Source: an uncultured bacterium
GTDB taxonomy: Bacteria; Planctomycetota; UBA8742; UBA2392
DNA: 64,000 nt
Assembly (NCBI GenBank): GCA_938014885.1
Contig: CALLQI010000018.1
Location: 248,001 to 312,000, forward strand
Reading direction: 5' to 3'
Part shown: in pieces, positions 43,761 to 51,390 of the stretch
Layout: every line of letters begins with the position of its first letter
Numbering within the stretch: position 1 is the first letter of the stretch
The notes under the pieces: model-generated
Databases searched by the model: none
What the model was told of the DNA's origin: nothing
The model's input: the letters and a program-made list of their open reading frames with translations, nothing else
Program-made: the position numbers and the translations under genes

Positions 43761-44342
43761 ATGCGAAACGTACTGCTGACACTGACCCTCTGCCTGCTGG
43801 TGCTGGGCGGATGCGCGCTTCTGGACGGCCTGCTGGGCGAACGAGAAACGCAGGCCCGCGACGATGCCGGCCGCCCGCTGTTCGAAAACCCGCGCGGCGA
43901 AATCACGCCCGATCCCGTGGACCCCGCCACCGGCCTGCCGAACCATCCGCGCATGGTCACGCTGGTTGACCCCGACGGCGCAACCAGCCTCGGCAGCCTG
44001 TTGTCGGGCTTCGGGCCGTGGGGTGCGCTGGCCGGTGCGCTGACCACGCTGGGTGCGGGCGTGTATGCGCGCGGCCGCAATCGCCAGCGCCTGCGCGAGG
44101 CCGGTCTGCGCCATCAGGCCGAGCAGCAGCTCGACGGCACGAAAGCAGCCGCCGCATTTGCGGTGCAAATGCTCGAGCACATCAAGGAAGGCAAAGCGGT
44201 CGATTGCGACGGCAACGGCCGCGTAAGCCTGCAAGAAGTGAAGGCCTGGGTGCGCCGCCAAGGCGAGAAGTTCAGCAACCCGGCCCTGCTGCAAAGCCTG
44301 GTGAAGGCCGCCGAAAACAGCCTCAACGGCCGCCCCAAGTGA
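43761..44342 (+). CDS. Lipoprotein with EF-hand-like loop, last gene of phage-like operon
   Basis: The protein has 193 residues from ATG 43761 with AGGAG upstream. The signal peptide ends in lipobox LGGC (Cys18). Residues 88-108 (GPWGALAGALTTLGAGVYA) may be a membrane segment. A calcium-loop motif DCDGNGRVSLQEVKAWV (about residues 150-166) matches EF-hand/dockerin-type loops. A lipid-anchored protein is unusual at the end of a head/tail operon. In phages such proteins can be superinfection-exclusion or lysis helpers, but here that is speculation. Confidence 0.55.
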   Translation: MRNVLLTLTLCLLVLGGCALLDGLLGERETQARDDAGRPLFENPRGEITPDPVDPATGLPNHPRMVTLVDPDGATSLGSLLSGFGPWGALAGALTTLGAGVYARGRNRQRLREAGLRHQAEQQLDGTKAAAAFAVQMLEHIKEGKAVDCDGNGRVSLQEVKAWVRRQGEKFSNPALLQSLVKAAENSLNGRPK

Positions 44343-44426
44343 CGTGCGGCAAACGCAAACTTTTCCCGTCGCATCGCGGGCCTTACTCGTTACATTGCCG
44401 AGCCTTCGGTTGAAAGCGGAGCTGTG

Positions 44427-45332
44427 ATGAACGGGCGCGTCCTGACTTGTTCCTTCCTTATAGTGGCACTTGCCGCGCTTGCGCTGCCCGTTGCCGCCCA
44501 GGGCATGAGCGAAGAGTACGTCCGCCAGCGCACCGAGGAAAAGTTCTCGCGGCCTCACGGCTTCACAATTGAGTGGGACCTGTTCGCGCACATCGCGTAC
44601 TTTGAACAGCAGCAGAAGATCCGCGGCAACGGCCTGCCCGGCGACGCGATCAGCTTCCGCGATGCAGGCGGCACGCCCTTTGGCGTGTTCCCCAGCACCG
44701 AATTGCGCATGCGGTTTTCGTGGCACGACAGCCTGAAGCTGGGGTGGAACGCGCAATTCCTGCGCGCCTTCAACGATGAGTTCGACGACACCACGCGCTT
44801 CAACGGCGTGATCTACCCGGAAGGCACCGACCAGGACTACGGCGCTGACTTCATGGAGTTCAACCTGATTTACCGGCGCGACATTTTCCGCCTCGGGTTG
44901 TCCAAGAACTTCACGATGTACGTGCAGGCCGGGCTTGAGTACGCGTACATAAAGGCCATGACCGGCAGCGACAACTTCCCCGTTGAAGAAGACCGCGATG
45001 AAGAAACCTTCCGCGAACTGCTGCCCTGGTACACCGTGGGACTTGGCACGGAAATCGAAATCGGCAGCAGCATCCGCCTGCGGGTCGATGCGCGCGGCAC
45101 CTACATGGTGGGTTTCCCGACCTTCCAGAAGCGCGACGGCGACAGCATGAAGCAGAGTGTCGTCGGCCTGAACGCGCACTTCGCCTTTGAATACAACCTG
45201 ACCGAGTGGTTTGCGCTGATTGCCCGCGTCAACATGCGCTACCTGCGTGTGAAGCTGTACGGGGGCGACCGCGCCGACAGCTTCCTGTGGTATTCACTCG
45301 GCCCTGAGCTCGGAATCGGCTTCCGGTTCTAG
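44427..45332 (+). CDS. Outer-membrane beta-barrel protein
   Basis: The protein has 301 residues from ATG 44427 (a GTG sits 3 bases upstream). A cleavable signal peptide ends near AQGM (about residues 1-24). The mature protein is made of alternating aromatic/hydrophobic strands (FGVFPSTELRMRFSWH, WYTVGLGTEIEIGSSIRLRVDA, WFALIARVNMRYLRVKLY) and ends in Phe (GIGFRF), as outer-membrane barrels do. About 10-12 strands can be counted. It could be a porin or transporter; the substrate is unknown. It shows the cell has an outer membrane. Confidence 0.72.
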   Translation: MNGRVLTCSFLIVALAALALPVAAQGMSEEYVRQRTEEKFSRPHGFTIEWDLFAHIAYFEQQQKIRGNGLPGDAISFRDAGGTPFGVFPSTELRMRFSWHDSLKLGWNAQFLRAFNDEFDDTTRFNGVIYPEGTDQDYGADFMEFNLIYRRDIFRLGLSKNFTMYVQAGLEYAYIKAMTGSDNFPVEEDRDEETFRELLPWYTVGLGTEIEIGSSIRLRVDARGTYMVGFPTFQKRDGDSMKQSVVGLNAHFAFEYNLTEWFALIARVNMRYLRVKLYGGDRADSFLWYSLGPELGIGFRF

Positions 45333-45358
45333 CGCGGCCCGTGTGCTAGACTGCCCTC

Positions 45359-46207
45359 GTGGCCACTGTCCGCCAACACATTGACGCCCTGCGCCGCCGC
45401 TTCGATGCCGCCGGTATCGAGGACGCGCGCTTGAACGCTGAACTGCTGCTGGCGCACGTCATGCAACTCACGCGCGGCGCGCTGATCGGCATGGCCGACC
45501 GCGAACTCGATGCTGAGCAGGCTGCGCGGCTGGCTGACTTGGCCGCCCGCCGCGAAAAGCGCGAGCCGATCGACTACATCGTTGGCGAACGCGACTTCTT
45601 CGGCCGCACGTTCACCGTGCGCGCGGGCGTGCTGGTGCCGAGGCCGGAAACCGAACTGATCATCGAACACACGCGCGCGGTAATGCCGCACGGCTTGCGC
45701 GGGCTTGCGCTGGACATCGGCACCGGCAGCGGCGCGCTGGCGGTCACGCTGGCGTGCGAGTTTGCGGGCCTGCGGGTTGTGGCCACGGACATCAGTGCCG
45801 CGCCGGTGCGCACGGCGCGCGAGAACGCGCTGCGCCATAGCGTGTCGGACCGGGTGCACGTGCTGCGCTGCGACGGAGCAAGCGCCGTGATTGAGCGACC
45901 GCTGTTCGCGCTGATCGTCGCCAACCCGCCCTACGTGGACCCGGCCGACCTGGCCGAGATGCAGCCCGAAGTGCGCGACTTCGAGCCGCACGAGGCGCTG
46001 TTCGCCGACCAGCAGGGTGCGGCGCTCGTGAAGGCGTGGCTGCCGCAGATGCGCCAGAGGCTCGCGCCGGGCGGGCTGTGCATGCTCGAGTTCGGGGCCG
46101 GCCAGGGCCAACGCACGCTGGAATTCGCCCGCGAGGCCGGATTCAACGACGTGAAGCTGCTGCGCGATTACGCGGGGCTGGAAAGAACCCTCGTGGCCCG
46201 CGCCTGA
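45359..46207 (+). CDS. prmC: Release factor glutamine methyltransferase
   Basis: The protein has 282 residues, usual for PrmC/HemK. It methylates the GGQ glutamine of peptide release factors RF1/RF2, aiding translation termination. The N-terminal helical domain (1-85) is followed by RAGVLVPRPETE, SAM motif LDIGTGSGALAVTLA and catalytic NPPYVDP, all conserved. Start codon GTG at 45359 is 26 bases after the previous stop; an ATG does not occur nearby. prfA is not adjacent in this window. Confidence 0.93.
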   Translation: MATVRQHIDALRRRFDAAGIEDARLNAELLLAHVMQLTRGALIGMADRELDAEQAARLADLAARREKREPIDYIVGERDFFGRTFTVRAGVLVPRPETELIIEHTRAVMPHGLRGLALDIGTGSGALAVTLACEFAGLRVVATDISAAPVRTARENALRHSVSDRVHVLRCDGASAVIERPLFALIVANPPYVDPADLAEMQPEVRDFEPHEALFADQQGAALVKAWLPQMRQRLAPGGLCMLEFGAGQGQRTLEFAREAGFNDVKLLRDYAGLERTLVARA

Positions 46208-46230
46208 GTGTCTCCGGTGGACTTGCGTCC

Positions 46231-47154
46231 TTACGCCACGGCGCCCACCAGGTTCAGGGTTTCGGGGGCTACGCTGACGGTTACGGTTTGGCCGTCGTTG
46301 AACTCGAGGTAGTCGGTTTCGATGCCGTCGCCGAAGACCACACCGCCTTCGCCCAGTTCGCTTTGCAGGGTCAGCGCGTCGGATTCGCCCAGCAGGCCGA
46401 AGTTCAGGCTGGTGCCGGTTCCGACGCTGGGCCAGGGCTCACGTACGAACCAGGCCAGCGCGCGTGATGTCGGCGCCGGCAGCGCTGTTTCAATCCCGCG
46501 CTGCAGGCAGATGCTTGCGGTCCAGCCCGTGGCGCCGGTCCCCGTCGATACGATCACGCCGCTCGACGACTGGCGCTCGATCATCGGTTCGCCTTCCGGC
46601 CCGCGCCCTTGGATCGTGTACTTGGCGCTTTGGTGGCTCTGGTGGCCGATGAACACTTCGTTCAGCGCAAGCAGCCGCTGCCCGTCTTCGCGCAGCGCCT
46701 GAACCAGCGTGCGGTTTTCGACCGCGAACTTGCCGCGCCCGCTGTTGATCCATGCAAGGATCGCGGCTGCAGCGTTGGGCTTGTGGCGGCACAGTTGGCC
46801 GCCGACAGTTTCGGGGTCCGGGTTGAAGCCGACGACGCTCTGCCCCTGCAGGTACTTCGCGATGTTGGCTACCAGGCCGTCCTGACCCACGGCGAAGATT
46901 ACGTCGTCGGCGTTGAACACGAAACGGTCGAAGTCATCGCGTGAAAGCTGGGTGCGGTGCTGTTCAGGCGGGATTGCCGCCAGCACTGTCTCCACGGCGC
47001 GCTGCTGCAGCGTGTGCGCGCGGGTGGCCCAGTCGAGGTTGCGGCCGCGCGACTCGGCATAGAACTTCGCGTTCTCGAGTGTGCCCATGCGGCGCACCAT
47101 CATCTCAAGGGGCGTGGGGCGGGTGATGATCACGATGCGCGGCAGGGCTTTCAT
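46231..47154 (-). CDS. NAD kinase-like protein
   Basis: The protein has 307 residues. The NAD kinase superfamily makes NADP from NAD using ATP. The ATP motif reads VGQDGLVANIA where the family has GGDGTxL (first Gly replaced by Gln, the Asp kept). NEVFIGH and SSGVIVSTGTGATGW match the NE and T-P-T-G-S motifs of NADK. The rest is longer than NADK by a C-terminal beta domain (GDGIETDYLEF). It follows the SPFH gene by 50 bp on the same strand, so one transcript is probable. It may be a regulator-paired NADK or another diphosphate kinase. Confidence 0.8.
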   Translation of the reverse strand: MKALPRIVIITRPTPLEMMVRRMGTLENAKFYAESRGRNLDWATRAHTLQQRAVETVLAAIPPEQHRTQLSRDDFDRFVFNADDVIFAVGQDGLVANIAKYLQGQSVVGFNPDPETVGGQLCRHKPNAAAAILAWINSGRGKFAVENRTLVQALREDGQRLLALNEVFIGHQSHQSAKYTIQGRGPEGEPMIERQSSSGVIVSTGTGATGWTASICLQRGIETALPAPTSRALAWFVREPWPSVGTGTSLNFGLLGESDALTLQSELGEGGVVFGDGIETDYLEFNDGQTVTVSVAPETLNLVGAVA

Positions 47155-47204
47155 GGCTGGCTCCTTGAGTCATGCCGGCCCCGGTTTCCCGGGGCCGGGT
47201 TGAT

Positions 47205-48245
47205 TCACGCTTCGGTCTTGTTGCCCAAGAACCCCTGCAGCAGGTCGCCCAGCAGGTTCGGGCTCAGGTTCAGGTGGTTGATGTGCTCGACCTTGCGCGC
47301 GAACTCGAGGGCTGCCAGGCCCAGCAGCACTTTGCTTGGCAGGTCCTTCCACGCGGCCGCACGGGCGGCTTCGGCATCGGCGCTGGCCTGGCCCATGACG
47401 CGGGCGGCTTCGGCTTCTGCCTCGGCGCGGGTGCGGGTCTGCGCGGCCATGCTGGTGGCATTCAACTCGTTGCGTTCGATGGCGGCCTCGGTGGCGAGCT
47501 TGTCGGCCTCGGCATTCTGCGTCACCTCGCGCAGCTTGTTGGCGCCGCGGCGCTGGATCAGGTCTTCGTTGCGGCGCTCCAGCTCGATCTGCGTGGCGAG
47601 CTCGTTTTCCTTGATCGCGCGTTCCTTTTCGACGGCGTCGGCGCGACGGCGGAAGATGGCCTCATCGGCCTTCTGCTGCAGCGATTCGCGGGCCGGTGTG
47701 GCCAGGGCCTTTTCCATTTCGGCGCTGGGGCTTACGCGCACCACGTGCAGTTCGACGACCGCCAGGCCCATGTCGGCCAGCTCGGGGTCGTTGTGCAATG
47801 CGGCTGTGAGTGCCCGATGCACGGCGTCGGCCCCGCTGCGGACGGCCTCAGCCAGCGTCATGGTGCTGAGCGCGCGGCGCGCGGGTTCGAGCACGCGCTG
47901 GCTCCAGAACTCGGAGAGCTTCTCGAGCGGCTTTTCGGTCCAGGCGCCGGATGCGGTGTCGATGCTGAAGTTGACGCGGCGGGCCGCGCGTTCCGGGTCG
48001 GCGATGCGGTAGCGCACCGTGACCTGGGCGTTGATGGCCTGCATGTCGGCCGTGCGTTCGTTCAGCAGGCAGGTGGCCTCGGCGTCTTCGACGGGGAGCT
48101 GTGCGATACTGGCGCTCATGGGCATGAACCAGTAAGCCAGGCCGGCGCCGCTGCGGGCCAGTCGCCCGCCGCTGAAGTGAAGGATGAACTGGTTGGGCTC
48201 GGCACGCAGGTGGCGCATGGGTCCCAGTTTGGTGATCGCTGCCAT
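47205..48245 (-). CDS. SPFH/Band-7 domain protein
   Basis: The protein has 346 residues from ATG 48245 with AAAGGAG upstream. SPFH proteins (stomatin, prohibitin, flotillin, HflK/C) oligomerise at membranes. Residues about 20-180 carry the SPFH core (AYWFMPMSASIAQLPVE, INAQVTVRYRIADPERAARR, AVVELHVVRVSPSAEM). From about 185 a long Ala/Glu/Arg coiled coil follows. There is no clear N-terminal membrane helix, as in some soluble SPFH proteins. The gene has its own strong promoter and is co-transcribed with the NADK-like gene; the context suggests membrane-linked stress or NAD control. Confidence 0.82.
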   Translation of the reverse strand: MAAITKLGPMRHLRAEPNQFILHFSGGRLARSGAGLAYWFMPMSASIAQLPVEDAEATCLLNERTADMQAINAQVTVRYRIADPERAARRVNFSIDTASGAWTEKPLEKLSEFWSQRVLEPARRALSTMTLAEAVRSGADAVHRALTAALHNDPELADMGLAVVELHVVRVSPSAEMEKALATPARESLQQKADEAIFRRRADAVEKERAIKENELATQIELERRNEDLIQRRGANKLREVTQNAEADKLATEAAIERNELNATSMAAQTRTRAEAEAEAARVMGQASADAEAARAAAWKDLPSKVLLGLAALEFARKVEHINHLNLSPNLLGDLLQGFLGNKTEA

Positions 48246-48279
48246 GGCTCGGCACTCCTTTCGGGGTCTATGTGTCACT

Positions 48280-48317
48280 TGCACACTTAGTATAGTGTGC
48301 AGATAACACTATGGCAA
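48280..48317. promoter_or_regulatory. Divergent promoter with overlapping operator palindromes
   Basis: For the SPFH-NADK operon (minus) a TTGCCA box (48312-48317), 17-bp spacer and TATACT box (48289-48294) form a near-consensus promoter. Two inverted repeats overlie it: TGCACACT-N6-AGTGTGCA (48280-48301) and ATAGTGT-N7-ACACTAT (48292-48312). A repressor bound there would cover both start sites. For the plus strand TTGCAC-N17-GATAAC (48279-48307) could serve the NADAR gene. Confidence 0.65.
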
Positions 48318-48355
48318 ATGAATCCGTGAATCGTTTGCGGGGCAAGGAGAGGGCG

Positions 48356-48794
48356 ATGACCATCTGGTTCTACGGGCGCACAAACGAGTGGGGCGAGTTC
48401 AGCAACTTCGCCCACTTCCCCTTCATCCTCGACGGCAAGCTGTGGCCGACCAGCGAGCACTACTTCCAGGCCCAGAAGTTTGCCGGCACGGAGCACGAAG
48501 AGGCGATCCGCCTTGCGCCAAAGCCGAACCTGGCCGCGCGTATGGGCCGCGAACGCACGCGCCCGCTGCGCCCCGACTGGGAGCAAGTGAAAGACGACGT
48601 AATGCGAAGGGCCGTGCGCGCCAAGTTCACGGCCCACGAATCGCTGCGGGAACTGCTGCTGAGCACAGGCGACGAGCAACTGGTCGAAAACGCCCCCCGG
48701 CGACTACTACTGGGGCTGCGGCAAGGACGGCACCGGCCGCAACATGCTGGGCGTAATCCTGATGGAACTGCGCGCGGAGCTGCGGAAGGGCTGA
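48356..48794 (+). pseudogene. NADAR (YbiA-like) protein gene with +1 frameshift in C6 run
   Basis: NADAR proteins act on ADP-ribose compounds or remove ADP-ribose from modified nucleic acids. From ATG 48356 (GGAGAGG upstream) the frame encodes the NADAR core FYGRTNEWGEFSNF, LWPTSEHYFQAQKF and further family residues to about codon 112. There six C (48693-48698) replace the five needed to keep frame. After that point the other frame supplies DYYWGCGKDGTGRNMLG and a proper stop at 48794, so a 145-residue protein is recovered if one C is removed. Without the correction the frame runs to 48853 with unrelated tail residues. It could be a recent pseudogene, a sequencing or assembly error in the homopolymer, or programmed slippage. 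It is divergent from SPFH/NADK. Confidence 0.75.
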
Positions 48795-49063
48795 CGATGA
48801 AGGGCAACTGCCACAGCGTGAAGCCACGGATTCACACGGATAGACACGGATAAAGGCAAAGCTCCGCATGCAATGCTGGGGTCGCGGCGCAATTGCCGCG
48901 ACAAACAACAACTACGTGTGCCCACGAAGCAACACGAAGAACGGCAAGTGTCTCAACCGCTATCTGTGTTTATCCGTGTGAACCCGTGGTTAAAACGCCA
49001 TTGCCGTGCAGATTGCCGACGCGGGCCGTGCCTGCTATCACAGGGACTCTCACGGAGATTCCC
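48795..49063. repeat. Intergenic repeat modules
   Basis: ATCCGTG/CACGGAT modules (48825-48855 and 48962-48992, in opposite orientation) surround a CCACGAAG module with GAACGGCAAGTG junction (48915-48950). No gene is seen; an ATG near 48893 opens a frame through repeats only. Confidence 0.55.
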
Positions 49064-50179
49064 ATGCGTTACGCACTGACGATGTGTGTGCTGCTCTGCT
49101 GCCTTTTGTCGGCCAGCGCCTTGTCTGCCGAAGACGCCTGGCAGCCCGAGAAGACCTGGGTGTTTGCCGTCGGCGTGCTGAAGTACGAAGACCCCAAGCT
49201 GGGCACCTGGCCCGACACCGCGCGTGTTGATTCGGTGCTGATCAGCGAGCTCAAGCGCCGCGGCGTGCCGCGTGAACGCGTGGCCTTCCTCAAAAACGAA
49301 CAGGCCACCATCACCAATTGCACCAAGGGGCTTGAGCTGATGCTCGCGCGTACCGCGCCCGGCGACACGCTGCTGTTCTACTTCGCCGGCCACGGCAGCC
49401 GCGACTACAACGACGAAAAGCGCCCCGTAAGCCTGATGTGCTACGACAGCCGCGGCAAGGATGCATCCAAGTACTGGGGCGTGAAGCAGCTTCTCGACAG
49501 CATCGACAAGGGTTTCAAGGGCGCCAACGTGATCCTCACCGCCGACTGCTGCCACAGCGGCGCCATTGCCGATGAGGCCGCCACCCGCACCAAGTTCAAA
49601 TACGGCGTACTGACCAGCGCCCACGCCAGCAGCAAGAGCACCGGCAACTGGACCTTCACTCAGGCGTTGGTCGACATGGTCAAGGGCAGCCCGCTGCTGG
49701 ACGAAAACGCCGACGGCAAAGTGACCTTCAAGGAAGTGGTGGCCTACAACGAAATCGAAATGGCCTTTGCCGAAGAGCAGCTGTCATGCCACGCGGCCGT
49801 GGGCTTCAGCCTCGAGACCGTGATGTCGCAAGCCACCGGCAAGCGCACCGGCAAGGTCGGCGAGCGCATCGAGGGCCTGTCAGAAGGCGACTGGTACCGC
49901 TGCAAGGTGATGGAAGAGAAAGACGGCAAGTGCTTCGTAACCTGGGTGGGCTGGGGCCCGGAATGGGACTGCTGGGTAAACGCCGAAGAAATGCGCGCGT
50001 ACAACCCGCCCATCATCGCCGAAGGCAGCGAAGTGCAGATCGAGTTCGAAGGCGAGTGGTACAAAGGCAAAGTAATCAAAGTCCAACACGGCCTGCACCG
50101 CGTGCACTACGAAGGCTTCACCGACAACGACGACGAATGGGTACCCCGCAAACGCCTAAAGAAAGCCAAAGGCAAGTAA
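49064..50179 (+). CDS. Secreted caspase-like (C14) protein with Tudor-like repeats
   Basis: The protein has 371 residues. A signal peptide (residues 1-22, cleavage near ASALSA) exports it. Residues 28-250 form a caspase/metacaspase p20-like fold with the catalytic dyad FAGHGSRD (His110) and DCCHSGA (Cys163). A calcium-loop-like DENADGKVTFKE (213-224) is inserted. The C-terminus carries two Tudor/chromo-barrel-like segments with aromatic cage residues (WYRCKVMEE...WVGWGPEWDCWV at 277-305 and WYKGKVIKV...DDEWVPRKRL at 332-365). Such domains bind modified or basic peptides in eukaryotes. Known C14 relatives cleave after Arg/Lys/Asp. It could act outside the cytoplasm; the substrate is unknown. 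GGAG precedes the ATG. Confidence 0.82.
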   Translation: MRYALTMCVLLCCLLSASALSAEDAWQPEKTWVFAVGVLKYEDPKLGTWPDTARVDSVLISELKRRGVPRERVAFLKNEQATITNCTKGLELMLARTAPGDTLLFYFAGHGSRDYNDEKRPVSLMCYDSRGKDASKYWGVKQLLDSIDKGFKGANVILTADCCHSGAIADEAATRTKFKYGVLTSAHASSKSTGNWTFTQALVDMVKGSPLLDENADGKVTFKEVVAYNEIEMAFAEEQLSCHAAVGFSLETVMSQATGKRTGKVGERIEGLSEGDWYRCKVMEEKDGKCFVTWVGWGPEWDCWVNAEEMRAYNPPIIAEGSEVQIEFEGEWYKGKVIKVQHGLHRVHYEGFTDNDDEWVPRKRLKKAKGK

Positions 50180-50316
50180 GCGCGAGGCCACATGTCTATC
50201 ATGGTGTGAGCGCCCCGCCCGCACGTAGTTGCAGTTACGTCCCCGCAGGCCTCCGGCTGCCCGGTTTGACGGCCTTTCTGGTGCATTGTGCCGGTGCTTT
50301 GACGTATCATGTGGCG

Positions 50317-51375
50317 ATGCGTGTCATTGACGACAATCCGGCGATTTTGGTTGACAACGTTCAGGGGGGGGTGCGCTTTCGCACTGGCGAGAAACGTAAC
50401 CCTATTTGTGAGGAATGCATGCCGTTTTCAGGCGCCCTGAACACCGCTTCCATTGAGGCTTCGCGCTGGCTGATCGAGAATGCGCCGGTCAAGATCCAGA
50501 TCCACGGGCATTGGGTCTGGCGTGCTGTGCGCGGTTCGTTCCTTACCAACGCGCGCGTTCCGGCTCTGGTCCCGGGGGTCGAGGTGGGAGCTTGTTCACC
50601 GGCCACCGACCACAGTGATGCGGCCTCACAGGTCCGTTTCGGATTTGTCGAGTACGCGACGCGTTTCCAGGTCTGCAATGCCGATCAGGATCGCTACGGC
50701 TCGCCGAATGAGGCCGAACAGCTTGAGACCGTGCTGGCGCAGATCAAGCTGGACTACGCGTATTACGCGCAGCTCGACAAGGTTACTGGCAACCCCGACT
50801 TTGGCGGCCTGCCCGACATTTGCGCGCCGGGCAATTTCGTAAACATGGCCGGTGCGGCGCTGGACTTCCCGTGTCTGGAACAGGCGTTTTCGCTGGTAAC
50901 GGCCAATAACGGCCGCCCGACGATGATCATGAGCAACACCCGCGCCCAGATGGACTACCACAACCTGTGCTGGAACGCGGGGATTGAGCCGCCGAAGATG
51001 CCGTGGCGCTGGTATGATCCGTTCAAGGGTTGGCAAACAGGGCTCGTGACGGCCTTTCACGGCGTACCGTGGCTGATCAACGACATGATTCCTGAAGAGC
51101 GGGACGTGCTGGAACAGCGCCGAATCTACTTCATGGTGGTGGGCGACGATGGCGGCCCTGGCCCGACGCGTGGTGTAATCGGGATTCGCCCGGCGCACCT
51201 GATGGGCAGCCCCTACGTGAAGCGCATCACGCAAGGCGTGCCAAACTTCGCGACGCAACAGGTAAACATGACCCGCGACGCATGGCTGACCATGCCCGCA
51301 GGCCTGGCGCTCGGCAGCCAAGGCGCGTTGAGCATTCTGACCAACTTCAACTACGTCGGCCTATGCCAGGCATAA
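50317..51375 (+). CDS. HK97-type phage capsid-like protein (second capsid gene)
   Basis: The protein has 352 residues from ATG 50317; the larger open frame upstream overlaps the caspase gene in another frame. The pattern of HK97-fold capsids appears: a helix with RYGSPNEAEQLETVLAQIK and YYAQLDK, then GGLPDICAPGN, PTMIMSNTRAQMDYHNLC, GVPWLINDMIPE and YFMVVGDDGGPGPTRGVIGIRPAH. It belongs to a different family from the DUF5309 capsid at 36184. Encapsulin-type shell proteins share the fold, so a protein nanocompartment is an alternative, but no cargo gene is obvious. It is followed 15 bases later by a 512-residue unknown protein. Confidence 0.65.
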   Translation: MRVIDDNPAILVDNVQGGVRFRTGEKRNPICEECMPFSGALNTASIEASRWLIENAPVKIQIHGHWVWRAVRGSFLTNARVPALVPGVEVGACSPATDHSDAASQVRFGFVEYATRFQVCNADQDRYGSPNEAEQLETVLAQIKLDYAYYAQLDKVTGNPDFGGLPDICAPGNFVNMAGAALDFPCLEQAFSLVTANNGRPTMIMSNTRAQMDYHNLCWNAGIEPPKMPWRWYDPFKGWQTGLVTAFHGVPWLINDMIPEERDVLEQRRIYFMVVGDDGGPGPTRGVIGIRPAHLMGSPYVKRITQGVPNFATQQVNMTRDAWLTMPAGLALGSQGALSILTNFNYVGLCQA

Positions 51376-51390
51376 ATCCGGGAGCAAGCC

